Positions 9,280-18,244 of a stretch of 64,000 bases of DNA are shown here, in pieces. Numbering within the stretch: position 1 is the stretch's first letter; every line of letters begins with the position of its first letter. The notes beneath the pieces were generated by a model. The model worked only from the letters and a program-made list of their open reading frames with translations. It did not search any database and had not been told where the DNA came from. This DNA comes from JBDKFK01 sp039798745. Lineage in GTDB: Bacteria; Patescibacteriota; Microgenomatia; UBA1406; GWC2-37-13. The stretch is from contig JBDKFK010000003.1 in the NCBI GenBank assembly GCA_039798745.1, forward strand, positions 42,121 to 106,120. Direction: 5' to 3'. The position numbers and the translations under genes were made by a program.

Positions 9280-11577
9280 ATGGAATGGATATATATAACA
9301 CTCAACTGGTACGTTTACATTTTGGTGCTTGGTATTATTTTTTTTCCACTGGCACAACGACTGTTTGGGCCGTTTTTAGATAGAGGGTATGGATTCAGTA
9401 AAACACTCGCCATTCTCTTTCTCAGTTATGCTTCATTTATAGGCGGTGTATACCACCTAGTCGGCTTTACAAGAATAAATTTATTCATTCTCCTGGGTCT
9501 GTTTGTACTTATCAACGCTTACTTATTTGTCTCTGACAGACGAAACGCCAAGGGCGCGCAGCATAAAGGCCGGCACAGCATGAAGGTAGGTAAATGGGAT
9601 GTATCGTTTATTGTTGTCGTGATAATAGAGGAGTTGTTGTTTCTCTTGGGTCTCTTTTTCCTTACGTATACTCGCGGTATGGATCCTTCTATTCGCGGAC
9701 TGGAGAAGTTTATGGACTTTGGGTTTATGAACTCAGTTCTTCGATCAAACTACTTTCCACCACTTGATATATGGCTCTCTGCTGACCCAACTCATCCAAC
9801 AGGATATCCTATAAATTACTATTACTTCGGACATCTTAGTGGCGCTATGCTCATAAAACTTACCGGCATACTGCCCGAGATTGGCTATAACCTTGTTCTC
9901 GCGACCATCTGCGGACAGGGCGCGACACTGGCATTTTCACTTATTGTAAATATAATAGCTGCTGTTCAGAAATACTTTCTCCGCCGACCGATACGTCTTG
10001 TGAGGACAGTTTTTTACGGTATCATAGGCAGTATTGTGCTTAATGTAGGCGGCAATCTGCATACCATCTATCTGTTCACGCAGGGATATCCCAACGAATC
10101 GCCTGTTCCGTTCTGGAACATTATGAGCTGGTACAACCCCACCAAGTACTGGTACCCCAACGCAACACGTTTTATTCCCAATACTATTCATGAGTTTCCT
10201 GCATATTCGTATGTAGTTGCGGATCTGCACGGTCATGTGTTTGATATTCCGTTTGTAATGCTTACCTTTGGCATTGTCTTTATGCTTTTTATGCGCTGGA
10301 AACTAAAAGAAAAAGCAAAGATCGAGCTTCTTACCGGGCAGGAAGTGAAACAGGAAAAAGTAGAGGAGCAGCCGAGCCGTTCTATCGCCGAGCTTCCAAC
10401 GCATTATGTTATGTATACAAGCGCGTTCCTGGGCTTTATGGCAGCCATTCATTATATGACCAACGCGTTCGATGGTCCCATTTATGTGCTATTCGCGGGT
10501 ATCATATTTTTTGTCCTGTTCAAATTTTCATTTGATCTGGTCAAATCAACGGTGGTTATGCTTGTCGCTTTTCTCATTTTTTCTCATCCGTTCTCAGCTC
10601 ATTTCATACCTTTTGTTTCGGGCGTAGCGCTTAACTGTAGCCCTGAGTTCCTGGTTAAAATAGGCAAAATAGGACCATTTCTCTTTGAAAAGGGTAAATG
10701 CCAGTCATCCCCGTTATGGATGCTGTTTGTTTTGTGGGGATTTTACTGGATTTCTCTTGTTCTCCATACTCTCGTTCTGTATTTTGAAAAGAAAGCAGCT
10801 GAGAAGAAGCATGAAGTGGCCCAGTACTCTGAGGCACTAAGCTATATCGACAGCTTTATTCTGGTCGTCTTTATCTTTGGTACGTACCTCATCATAGTTC
10901 CTGAATTTTTCTATATAAAAGATATCTATCCCGACCACTTCCGCGCTAACACCATGTTTAAACTAGGGTATCAGGCGTTTATGATGATGAGTATAGCCGC
11001 TATATACGTGTACTACAGAATAAGTTTCATAAAGGGCATAAAAAAGTATCTTCTGAAAGCTGTTTTTATAGTACCTCTCTTCCTGGTTCTTCTGTATCCT
11101 TTTTCTGCGTTTCCTTCGTATTACGGCGAATATAATAAGCCGGTAGAAATAAACGGAGCGAAGTGGTTTGAGACAACATTCCCTGAAGATAAGGAGATCA
11201 TCGACTATATTCAGAAAAACATAAAAGGGCAGCCAAATATACTGGAAGCACAGGGTGATTCCTATACAGATTATGAACGCATATCGGCGTACACGGGTCT
11301 CCCTACGCTGGCAGGGTGGTGGGTACATGAATGGCTATGGAGAGGGTCTGCAGATGTCATAGGACAGCGTATACCCGATGTGGAAACAATCTATAATACA
11401 CAAGACCCAGGAGAGGCCATACAAGTACTCAACAAATACAGAATATCATACGTCGTTGTAGCCCCTCAGGAACGGACAAGATACCCTGATCTATCTGAAG
11501 ACAAGTTCAACGTGATAGGTAAGAAGATATTTACCACAAAGAGTGGACTTGGGGCTCTGTATAAGGTAGAAAAATAA
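9280..11577 (+). CDS. DUF2298 (YYY family) polytopic membrane protein, 765 aa
   Basis: The protein has many membrane segments. Family hallmarks are EKFMDFGFMNSVLRSNYFPP (about residues 142-161), YPINYYYFGHL (176-186) and EFPAYSYVVADLHGHV (about 304-319), which match the DUF2298 family of Chloroflexi, Archaea and CPR. These resemble GT-C-fold glycosyltransferases, and an external-face sugar transfer is likely but not shown. A charged cytoplasmic loop lies at about residues 345-375. A -10 box TATAAT (9265-9270) ends nine bases before the ATG, so the mRNA is probably leaderless. Confidence 0.85.
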   Translation: MEWIYITLNWYVYILVLGIIFFPLAQRLFGPFLDRGYGFSKTLAILFLSYASFIGGVYHLVGFTRINLFILLGLFVLINAYLFVSDRRNAKGAQHKGRHSMKVGKWDVSFIVVVIIEELLFLLGLFFLTYTRGMDPSIRGLEKFMDFGFMNSVLRSNYFPPLDIWLSADPTHPTGYPINYYYFGHLSGAMLIKLTGILPEIGYNLVLATICGQGATLAFSLIVNIIAAVQKYFLRRPIRLVRTVFYGIIGSIVLNVGGNLHTIYLFTQGYPNESPVPFWNIMSWYNPTKYWYPNATRFIPNTIHEFPAYSYVVADLHGHVFDIPFVMLTFGIVFMLFMRWKLKEKAKIELLTGQEVKQEKVEEQPSRSIAELPTHYVMYTSAFLGFMAAIHYMTNAFDGPIYVLFAGIIFFVLFKFSFDLVKSTVVMLVAFLIFSHPFSAHFIPFVSGVALNCSPEFLVKIGKIGPFLFEKGKCQSSPLWMLFVLWGFYWISLVLHTLVLYFEKKAAEKKHEVAQYSEALSYIDSFILVVFIFGTYLIIVPEFFYIKDIYPDHFRANTMFKLGYQAFMMMSIAAIYVYYRISFIKGIKKYLLKAVFIVPLFLVLLYPFSAFPSYYGEYNKPVEINGAKWFETTFPEDKEIIDYIQKNIKGQPNILEAQGDSYTDYERISAYTGLPTLAGWWVHEWLWRGSADVIGQRIPDVETIYNTQDPGEAIQVLNKYRISYVVVAPQERTRYPDLSEDKFNVIGKKIFTTKSGLGALYKVEK

Positions 11578-11646
11578 TACATCTTGACATCGGTTTTAAA
11601 GTTTGTTATCGTGTATGGAGTGATTTTCCATTGCAAAAAAATGGAG

Positions 11647-11713
11647 AAAATGAAGAGCATTACTACTCGTCGTCACCCTTATACGAGCGGTAGTGATGCT
11701 CTTCATTTTTTTT
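11647..11713. terminator. Bidirectional intrinsic terminator between convergent genes
   Basis: AAAATGAAGAGCAT (11647-11660) pairs exactly with ATGCTCTTCATTTT (11696-11709), with further pairing inside, and T runs follow on both strands. It separates the DUF2298 gene from a converging 54-residue gene. Confidence 0.85.
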
Positions 11714-11725
11714 GGTCTATATGCC

Positions 11726-11890
11726 TTAAAGATGATAGCGAGTTACCGGCACGTCAAGATTTCGTTTGACAAGCTCCTTAAACTGATCTGCTACAAACTT
11801 ATTTGAAGCTTTTGTGGTCTCCGCTAAACTGTGCAGAGCACGTGGAATCACTTCTTCTTTTCTTTTTCCCTCGCCAAAGATAAATTTCAT
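11726..11890 (-). CDS. Small conserved-looking hypothetical protein, 54 aa
   Basis: The frame begins ATG at 11890 (MKFIFGEGKRKEEVIPRAL) and ends next to the bidirectional terminator. The product is charged, helical and soluble with no cysteines. Its placement against a strong terminator, facing the DUF2298 gene, supports a real gene. No function is recognised. The 180 bases upstream are AT-rich and hold the promoter of the next plus-strand gene. Confidence 0.55.
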   Translation of the reverse strand: MKFIFGEGKRKEEVIPRALHSLAETTKASNKFVADQFKELVKRNLDVPVTRYHL

Positions 11891-12071
11891 AGTTTCATGA
11901 TAATTGATGATTTTTATATTGTCAACCCGTAGTATATTTATTCATTATTATAAGATAACCCATAATAATCAATGTATAAAATATATTGTCGTGATGCTCT
12001 ACGCAGTATATTATAAAAAATGTGGATAACTTTCATTCTCATAAGAACGGAGTATTTTGTATAATAGAGCA

Positions 12072-12791
12072 ATGCAAATTTCATTATTGACGTACAATCT
12101 CTTGTTCAATAATGCCCTGAAGCAGATACAGACAATACTCATGCAGTATCAGCCTGACATTGTCTGCCTGCAGGAGATGGAGACAAGAGAAGATGACTTT
12201 AAGCAGTTGGAAAAGAGCGGATACAAACTTGCCGACTTTTCCAACTCATTCATTAAACATGGCAAAATATACGGAATAGCTACTTTTTATCGCGCCACAT
12301 CGCTCCATTTTGTTGAGTCAACCAGTCTTACTCTTCCGCGCACATACTATGAAGTACTCCTTTTTATTCTGAACGGAGCCCATAATCCCCGGACTGTTCT
12401 TAAGACGGAGTTTTTGGTACGTGGAACCAAAAAGCGACTTACTACGTACAACCTGCATCTTTCGCCGTGGGCAACCAACGGCGCCCGTGTTCGTCAGATT
12501 ACAAAAACACTCTCAGATCTTCGTATCTTTAACAAAAGAAATGTCCTCATCGCAGGTGACTTTAATTATCCGTATGGAAGAAGAAAATTTGAGGAACTGA
12601 TTAAGCAATACGACCTTAGCGAAGCCACAAACAACTTACTTTATACACTTGAGCAAAGCTTCTTTCGGTACTTTACGGTAAAGCTGAAACTTGATTACAT
12701 ACTCTACAAGAGCCTTAAGCTTATTGAGACGAACAGAATCCCCATTAACTACTCAGATCATTTCCCGATTATCTCGAAGTTTGAGATATAA
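12072..12791 (+). CDS. Endonuclease/exonuclease/phosphatase (EEP) family protein, 239 aa
   Basis: The EEP fold is shown by TYNLLFNN near the N-terminus, LQEME (metal-binding Glu), YNLHLSPW, the catalytic IAGDFNYP, KLDYILY and the closing SDHFPI histidine motif. Members cut DNA, RNA or phosphoesters with a divalent metal; the substrate cannot be told from sequence. No signal peptide is visible. The frame opens further upstream at a TTG, but that would place the TATAAT box (12060-12065) inside the coding sequence. I use the ATG at 12072, six bases after the box, implying a leaderless mRNA. Confidence 0.85.
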   Translation: MQISLLTYNLLFNNALKQIQTILMQYQPDIVCLQEMETREDDFKQLEKSGYKLADFSNSFIKHGKIYGIATFYRATSLHFVESTSLTLPRTYYEVLLFILNGAHNPRTVLKTEFLVRGTKKRLTTYNLHLSPWATNGARVRQITKTLSDLRIFNKRNVLIAGDFNYPYGRRKFEELIKQYDLSEATNNLLYTLEQSFFRYFTVKLKLDYILYKSLKLIETNRIPINYSDHFPIISKFEI

Positions 12792-12801
12792 AAACGGCAC
12801 A

Positions 12802-13617
12802 TCATTCCCCCAGAATTTTTTTGAATGTTTTTTTTATTGCCTCTTCCAGATTGGGCTGATTGAGTTTTTTGAGCTGCTTAAAGTAGTCTCCGCCCATCGG
12901 GTATCCAAAATTTTTGTCGGTAATTTTGCCGAATACAAGTATGTAGAGCACAGCATAAGCATATTTTATGCTTATAGGAAGCCGGCCATCTCTTTTGATT
13001 CTTCTAAACGACCATTTGAGGAGTTTTTTTGGGAGTATTTTTATGCGCACACCCGCCTTATCCCAGATCCTTATGCTTAGTTCATGATCTTCACTGAAGG
13101 TTGCGTTGAGATCAAATTTACCCACCTTAATAAACAATGATTTCTGGACAATAAAGTTATATCCCGGCGCCATCTGCTTATTTATAATCGGCAGCATCTC
13201 AAGCGCGAAGTTAGCTGACTGAATAAGCATGATATCAAACTTATTGCGCACATCAGGCAGTTGATAGGTAGTGAGAAACAGGGATGACGATTTTTTTATC
13301 TCTTTATGTACTTCAGAGAGATATGTACTGTACAGTTGGATATCCGCGTCAAGAAAGATAAGGTACTCACCTTCAGCTTTATCCGCGCCGTAGTTACGCT
13401 GGAAACAAAGATTTTTTTGAGGGGATGGTATAAACCGAAGATCCTTAAATTTGTCAGAGTAGGACATCACTACCTCCTTAGTCTTATCGGTAGATTTTCC
13501 ATCGCAGACGATAACCTCAAAACTACGGTACTTTTGCCTTGCGAGATCATCAAGTAATCTCGGTAACATTTCTTCTTCATTGAGTGTAGGAATAATAATC
13601 GAAAAAAATGGCTTCAT
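12802..13617 (-). CDS. Family 2 glycosyltransferase, 271 aa
   Basis: The GT-A fold is shown by FSIIIPTLNEEEMLPRLL at the N-terminus, EVIVCDGKSTDKT and the metal-binding FLDADIQ. A later SEDHELSIRIW gives the acceptor-site acidic motif. A single hydrophobic segment near the C-terminus (about residues 215-235) may attach it to the membrane. It likely moves a sugar from a nucleotide donor to a surface glycan or lipid carrier. It is divergent from a second GT2 gene across 16 bases, and its own -10 box (TATAAT, minus strand, 13623-13628) lies five bases before the ATG. Confidence 0.88.
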   Translation of the reverse strand: MKPFFSIIIPTLNEEEMLPRLLDDLARQKYRSFEVIVCDGKSTDKTKEVVMSYSDKFKDLRFIPSPQKNLCFQRNYGADKAEGEYLIFLDADIQLYSTYLSEVHKEIKKSSSLFLTTYQLPDVRNKFDIMLIQSANFALEMLPIINKQMAPGYNFIVQKSLFIKVGKFDLNATFSEDHELSIRIWDKAGVRIKILPKKLLKWSFRRIKRDGRLPISIKYAYAVLYILVFGKITDKNFGYPMGGDYFKQLKKLNQPNLEEAIKKTFKKILGE

Positions 13618-13619
13618 GC

Positions 13620-13628
13620 TATATTATA
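13620..13628. promoter_or_regulatory. Shared bidirectional -10 region between two glycosyltransferases
   Basis: The run TATATTATA reads as TATATT on the plus strand (13620-13625) and TATAAT on the minus strand (13623-13628). It lies eight bases before the plus ATG at 13634 and five before the minus ATG at 13617, so one AT-rich core appears to start both leaderless genes. Confidence 0.5.
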
Positions 13629-13633
13629 TATAT

Positions 13634-14308
13634 ATGAAAATATCAATCGTTATCCCTGTGTATAACGAAGAAAATTATATCAAATCGTGCCTAGAAAGTC
13701 TTGTGCATCAAGAGGTACGGGCGGATGAGATATTAATTGTTGATAACAACTGCACTGATCGTTCTATGGAAATCGCGCGAACCTATCCAGTACGGATAGT
13801 AAAGGAGGCTAAACAGGGTATGATTTTTGCCCGGAACAGGGGATTTAACGAAGCTACAGGAGATATTATGATCCGTATAGACTCTGATACTATTATGCCC
13901 TCGTACTGGGTCAAGCGTACAAAAGAGATCTTTGAGACGCAGAAGATAGATGGTATGTCAGGACCTACGTACTACAATGATCTGCCTTTACAGACGCCAT
14001 ATTACAGCATACTATATCTTGCGTATCTGAAAAAAAAGTTAGGGCATCACTGTTTTATTGGCTCTAACATGGCGTTAACCAAAGCAATCTGGAATAAAGT
14101 AAAAGATGACGTATGTCTTGATGATAAGCTGGTGCACGAAGATATCGATCTGTCATATCATATAGGGCATATAGGAGGTGTAATACATTTCGAACCTTCC
14201 ATGATCATGCCAACATCAGGAAGAAGAATAAAGCACAATCCCACATCATTCTTTATCGAGTATCCACGCAGACTTAAGAGTACGTTGAATCAGCATAAGC
14301 AGTCTTAA
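13634..14308 (+). CDS. Family 2 glycosyltransferase, 224 aa
   Basis: The protein starts MKISIVIPVYNEENYIKSC and carries EILIVDNNCTDRS and the metal-binding RIDSDT. HEDIDLSYHIG gives the acceptor-site motif. It is a short, soluble GT2 with no clear membrane segment. I chose the ATG at 13634 over a start 54 bases upstream because that region is the divergent promoter and lies over the opposing gene. Its stop overlaps the end of the convergent DNA ligase gene by four bases. Confidence 0.87.
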   Translation: MKISIVIPVYNEENYIKSCLESLVHQEVRADEILIVDNNCTDRSMEIARTYPVRIVKEAKQGMIFARNRGFNEATGDIMIRIDSDTIMPSYWVKRTKEIFETQKIDGMSGPTYYNDLPLQTPYYSILYLAYLKKKLGHHCFIGSNMALTKAIWNKVKDDVCLDDKLVHEDIDLSYHIGHIGGVIHFEPSMIMPTSGRRIKHNPTSFFIEYPRRLKSTLNQHKQS

Positions 14309-16092
14309 TGCTTCTGATCTTTAAACATTTTCTCAACCTCATGAAGTGTCGTTACGTCTTCAGGGCGTTTATCGGTACGAAACTTCTGTAAGCGCGGGAA
14401 TCGCAACGCGTATCCTGGAACATCTACATCAAACGCGGAGCCAGATTTGGATGCTTTCATTACGCGTCCCGCGGTATGCACCGATGAGCGCGTAAGTTCG
14501 TCAGCTTTTATCTCTACTACAATTGCGGGTTTAACCCATGCATCTACAGACATGGCTTTGTCAACGCTATACAGCGCAGGTTGGGTGTGCGATTTATATT
14601 TATTACACTCATCTCTTAGTTTTCGCCATTCATCGTCTGTCAGACCTGTTCCGATTTTTGCTACTGTGCAGAATTTATCTTCTTTCTCATCATATATACC
14701 TACCAGAAACGCTCCGATACCAAAGTCTACCCGTTTTCCTTTTCCAAAGTCATATCCCATTATGAGACAGTCTATGGTATCTTCTATTTTTGATGAATAG
14801 CTGCGCTTAAATTTGATCCAGTTCCATCCACGGGCGCCCGGCTGGTATACGCCATCCATTTTTTTGGCTACTATTCCCTCAAGTCCTTTGGAAATAGCAT
14901 CATCAAACATAATCTCGAGCTTTTTGGGATCAGAGACAAGGTTTTCCTGAGCTACGATAATGGTATCTTTGAAAATATCTCCGGTGCGCTTGATTACTTT
15001 CTCAAGCTTTTTCCGGCGGTCTTTGAACGGAGTCTGAATATAACTTACGCCATCTGCATAGAGAAGTTCAAAAGCAAAAAGTTTGAGTGGAATTTCTTTG
15101 GCTTTTTCTTCGATGCCATGTTTACGTTTGCGCTGGACTGTTTCCTGAAAGGGGAGAAATGTACCGGCATGAGGGTCAAAACCAATAGCCTCACCTTCGA
15201 TTATGAGATCATCAGCTATAGCCTCTTTCCTTATCCCTTCAACGAGATCGGGGTACATATACGCAACCTCCTCCAGATTACGCGAGTACAGACGCACTTC
15301 GTTTTTTTTCCGGCTGTAGTGCATCTGAAGCCGGAAGCCGTCGTACTTGGACTCCACAATACATTCTCCGAGTTTTTTGATAATATCTTCAGTCGACGCG
15401 AGTCGTTCTGCCCTCATCATGAGAATGGGGGTATAGATGTGGGGTTTGACCTGCTCCATGCCTTCCACACCTTTGGTTTTCAGTGTTTCAGCTATAAAGC
15501 CCAGATCAGGCCGTACATGATATGCTTTTTCTATCGCGGGGCGGCTGCTTTTATCACCATGAAGCATCCAGGACAAGGCGTCAAGAATAGTCATGTCAGA
15601 AAATCCAAGCCTCATGGTTCCTGTTGGTATGCGGACAAGGTATCGTGCCGAAAGAGGATCTATTTCGCGTATCAGATGAGCAAGCGCTCTTACTTTTATA
15701 TCCTGTGACCCGGGACCACCTGCTGTTGCTATATCATGAAGTTCCTTATACACCTGGTTTATAGTAGGATCACGCTCTTCAAGGGCTTTTACTTCGTTCT
15801 TATATTTCTCAACAGCCTTGCCGAGATCTCCGATCGTCTGATAATCTTTCACGAATGCTACTTTTTCTAGCTGCATGGCCATGACAATGCTGTTAATAAC
15901 CATTTTTTCTGCCATACCGAACTCAATTTTTTCATAGAGGGGAGCAACTCTGCCCTGTAACAGATATATGGCTTTACCGATATCATCGGCGTGAAGTTTT
16001 TTAAAAAGTTTTCCGAGTGTCTCGGTAATCACAAGGCGGGATGAGGTTTGTTCAATTGTTTCGAAGTATGTGGCAAGATCTTTGAATTGCAT
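14305..16092 (-). CDS. lig: ATP-dependent DNA ligase, archaeal type, 595 aa
   Basis: The enzyme seals nicks in DNA using ATP. The nucleotide-binding motif is SKYDGFRLQ with Lys249 as the adenylated residue. An N-terminal DNA-binding domain (GGPGSQDIKVRAL, IPTGTMRLGFSDMTILDALS) and later motifs (EGEAIGFDPHAG, EGIVAKKMDGVYQPGARGWNWIKFKR) match archaeal/eukaryotic LigI-type ligases, and the length fits that family. Bacteria normally rely on NAD-dependent LigA, so this is an archaeal-like acquisition or replacement. A TATAAA box (minus strand, 16098-16103) lies five bases before the ATG. Confidence 0.93.
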   Translation of the reverse strand: MQFKDLATYFETIEQTSSRLVITETLGKLFKKLHADDIGKAIYLLQGRVAPLYEKIEFGMAEKMVINSIVMAMQLEKVAFVKDYQTIGDLGKAVEKYKNEVKALEERDPTINQVYKELHDIATAGGPGSQDIKVRALAHLIREIDPLSARYLVRIPTGTMRLGFSDMTILDALSWMLHGDKSSRPAIEKAYHVRPDLGFIAETLKTKGVEGMEQVKPHIYTPILMMRAERLASTEDIIKKLGECIVESKYDGFRLQMHYSRKKNEVRLYSRNLEEVAYMYPDLVEGIRKEAIADDLIIEGEAIGFDPHAGTFLPFQETVQRKRKHGIEEKAKEIPLKLFAFELLYADGVSYIQTPFKDRRKKLEKVIKRTGDIFKDTIIVAQENLVSDPKKLEIMFDDAISKGLEGIVAKKMDGVYQPGARGWNWIKFKRSYSSKIEDTIDCLIMGYDFGKGKRVDFGIGAFLVGIYDEKEDKFCTVAKIGTGLTDDEWRKLRDECNKYKSHTQPALYSVDKAMSVDAWVKPAIVVEIKADELTRSSVHTAGRVMKASKSGSAFDVDVPGYALRFPRLQKFRTDKRPEDVTTLHEVEKMFKDQKH

Positions 16093-16098
16093 ATATAT

Positions 16099-17142
16099 TT
16101 ATACGAGTACGTAACGCGCGCCCTTTGTGCTTCCTACTTTTTTGAGCGCGCCTTTTTTAATGAGATCCTGGACATCCCGAAGAACAGAGTCTTCAGATAC
16201 ATCCTGGAAAATAGTGGAGAATGCCTTATTTTGAAGATACCCAATTTCCTGGATATACTCAACAATGCGTATCTGTCTGTCGGTAAGATATATTTGTTGC
16301 CCTCCGAATTTTTCTTTCAGTTTTGAGTCTTTGGACAGTTTCAGTATTTTTTCCTTAATGCGTTCAAACTCTACCGAAGCGCCATAGGTAAAGTACTCAA
16401 GCCATGCTGTCATATTACCCGCTGAAGCTTTCTGAAGGTTTTCATAGTAGGTAGCTGCGTCACGGTCATAATACTCTTCCAGCGAGAAAAATCTGCGGAT
16501 ATCATAGCCTCCAAGCATCATAATAAGCGTAGCAAGCGCCCTTGATACTCTTCCATTGCCGTCGAGGAACGGATGTATTCTGACAAGCTCATGATGAGCT
16601 ATGCCGGCTTTCAGTATAGGATGAATTTCCTCATTATGTTCCTTGTTTAGCCAGTAGAGAAACTCCCGCATGAGAAACGGTACTTCAATAGGAGGAGGGG
16701 GTCGGAACGTAACTTCTCCTGTCTGAGAATTTTTCACCACGACCTGTTTCATGCGATACTGTCCAGACTCCTCATCTTTAAGAATTTTGTACGTTATTGT
16801 TTTATGCAGTTTTTTTACAAACAGCTCCGTAAGTTTGTCGATTTTTTTGCCTGCCTCTTCTTCGATTACTTCGATAACTTTACGATAGTTTATAACTTCC
16901 TGAATATCCCGTGGACGGGCGACAATTTCTTTTCCCATAAGTACGTCTTTTGCCTCGTCTTTGTGTAACAGATTTCCCTCAAGATGAGTTCCGTGGTATA
17001 CCGATCTCACGACAGCATCCTCACGAAACTGTTTTTCCCACAGGGGGAGAATGGGAGCATGCCGTATAACTTCTTCAGCAGCCTCAATTTTGGCTATATA
17101 GGTGAGTATTTTATTTGAGATGGTAAACGGAGGGTTAAACAT
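16099..17142 (-). CDS. Fic-domain protein with C-terminal winged helix, 347 aa
   Basis: The Fic active site HPFLDGNGRVSR is at residues 190-201, matching HxFxDGNGRxxR, which usually transfers AMP to a target hydroxyl. Near the N-terminus VYHGTHLEGNLL (about 49-59) resembles the inhibitory-helix motif that blocks the active site in class II Fic proteins, so it may be self-inhibited. The last 70 residues look like a winged-helix DNA-binding domain (LTDRQIRIVEYIQEIGYLQN). The target is unknown. TATAAT (minus strand, 17152-17157) ends nine bases before the ATG. Confidence 0.9.
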   Translation of the reverse strand: MFNPPFTISNKILTYIAKIEAAEEVIRHAPILPLWEKQFREDAVVRSVYHGTHLEGNLLHKDEAKDVLMGKEIVARPRDIQEVINYRKVIEVIEEEAGKKIDKLTELFVKKLHKTITYKILKDEESGQYRMKQVVVKNSQTGEVTFRPPPPIEVPFLMREFLYWLNKEHNEEIHPILKAGIAHHELVRIHPFLDGNGRVSRALATLIMMLGGYDIRRFFSLEEYYDRDAATYYENLQKASAGNMTAWLEYFTYGASVEFERIKEKILKLSKDSKLKEKFGGQQIYLTDRQIRIVEYIQEIGYLQNKAFSTIFQDVSEDSVLRDVQDLIKKGALKKVGSTKGARYVLV

Positions 17143-17169
17143 GATGGATCTATTATACCTAAAATCAGA

Positions 17170-17868
17170 TTATTTGCCAAAACGTCTGTGACGGTGGGAA
17201 AAATCATTAATGTACATATCAATATCGTCTGCGGTAAAGTCGGGGAAATATTTATCAGAGAACGCGTATTCAGCATACTCACCCTGCCACAGCATGAAGC
17301 CCGATAACCGTTTTTCTCCACCTGTTCGTATTATGAGATCCGGCTGAGGTATGTCACGGGTATCAAGGTAGGTATTAACCGTCGCGACATCTAGCTTTTC
17401 TGGATCGATATTGTCGTGCATCATCTGTCGTATCGCCCGCAACATCTCATCCCGGCCTCCATAGTTTATGGCGAAGATTACGGTGATCCGCGTATTGTTC
17501 TCTGTTTCTTTAGCGGTCTGCATGAGGCCTTTGCGCAGATCATCAGGCAGTTCATTGAGGTTGCCGATCGTTTTGAGTCTAATATTTTTTTTCTTATACT
17601 CTCCTCGTTTTGAGCGAATGAAAATACGCATAAGCGTGTAGAGGCTTTGCAGTTCTGCGGCTGAGCGTTTTTTTGTATTTTCAGTAGACAATACCCAGAA
17701 TGTGAAATATTTTATTCCCCGTTGCGCAGCGCGGTCTATGAGAGCAGGGAGAATTTCTTCGGCGGCTTTTTGGTGACCTTTGTGACTCTCAAGCCCATGC
17801 TCTTTCGCCCAGCGCCGGTTACCGTCGGGAATAACTGCTATATGTGTCGGAATATGTGTTTCTTCCAT
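17170..17868 (-). CDS. uppS: Isoprenyl transferase (UppS), 232 aa
   Basis: The enzyme extends allylic diphosphates with IPP to make undecaprenyl-type diphosphate, the lipid carrier for wall and surface glycans. Motifs are IPDGNRRWAKE near the N-terminus (catalytic Asp), FAINYGGRDEM, and RTGGEKRLSGFMLWQGEYAE. Length is normal. It lies next to the mevalonate operon, which would supply its IPP, and not in the usual frr/cdsA context. A -10 box (TATAAT, minus strand, 17881-17886) ends 12 bases before the ATG. Confidence 0.93.
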   Translation of the reverse strand: MEETHIPTHIAVIPDGNRRWAKEHGLESHKGHQKAAEEILPALIDRAAQRGIKYFTFWVLSTENTKKRSAAELQSLYTLMRIFIRSKRGEYKKKNIRLKTIGNLNELPDDLRKGLMQTAKETENNTRITVIFAINYGGRDEMLRAIRQMMHDNIDPEKLDVATVNTYLDTRDIPQPDLIIRTGGEKRLSGFMLWQGEYAEYAFSDKYFPDFTADDIDMYINDFSHRHRRFGK

Positions 17869-17892
17869 AAGTTTTGCACTATTATACTCATA

Positions 17893-17921
17893 TTGACTTG
17901 AAAAATCATTTAGTATACACT
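17893..17921 (+). promoter_or_regulatory. Promoter of the paired pilin-like genes
   Basis: TTGACT (17893-17898) and TACACT (17916-17921) are 17 bases apart, and the ATG follows at 17934 after 12 bases. The promoter is back to back with the uppS -10 box at 17881-17886. Confidence 0.55.
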
Positions 17922-17933
17922 CAATAGTAACAT

Positions 17934-18239
17934 ATGATAGTCTACGCCGTTGATCTGAATAATCCTGCCGTTAACCCTATTCAGAAGTTTGGAGACCTTG
18001 CATCAATCCTCAACTTAGTCGTTCCCGTGTTAATGTCGGGAGCCGCGCTCCTTTTTCTTATTATGTTCCTCCGTGCCGGTTTTAAAATAATAACCGCTGG
18101 TGGTGATCCTGCTCAGATTTCTGCAGCTCAGAAAATGATGACATTTGCTGTAATTGGTCTGGTAGTTGTGATCTCAAGTTATACTCTTATACGAATAATC
18201 GGTGTTGTATTTCAGATTAGTGATAAGTTGCCTTTTTAA
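17934..18239 (+). CDS. T4SS pilin-like (TrbC/VirB2-like) membrane protein, 101 aa
   Basis: The product has two hydrophobic segments (about residues 26-48 and 70-93) separated by the loop AGGDPAQISAAQKMM. The GGDP plus basic/alanine loop is typical of the small T4SS pilin-like family found in CPR genomes. Such proteins are thought to form pilus or channel subunits, but no VirB4 or other secretion gene is visible nearby. It is followed five bases later by a second member. Confidence 0.7.
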   Translation: MIVYAVDLNNPAVNPIQKFGDLASILNLVVPVLMSGAALLFLIMFLRAGFKIITAGGDPAQISAAQKMMTFAVIGLVVVISSYTLIRIIGVVFQISDKLPF

Positions 18240-18244
18240 TACCT

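Noticed and set aside
9937..11660. Minus-strand ORFs inside the DUF2298 gene
   Set aside because: They lie opposite clear membrane-helix coding and have no -10 box or ribosome site near their starts.
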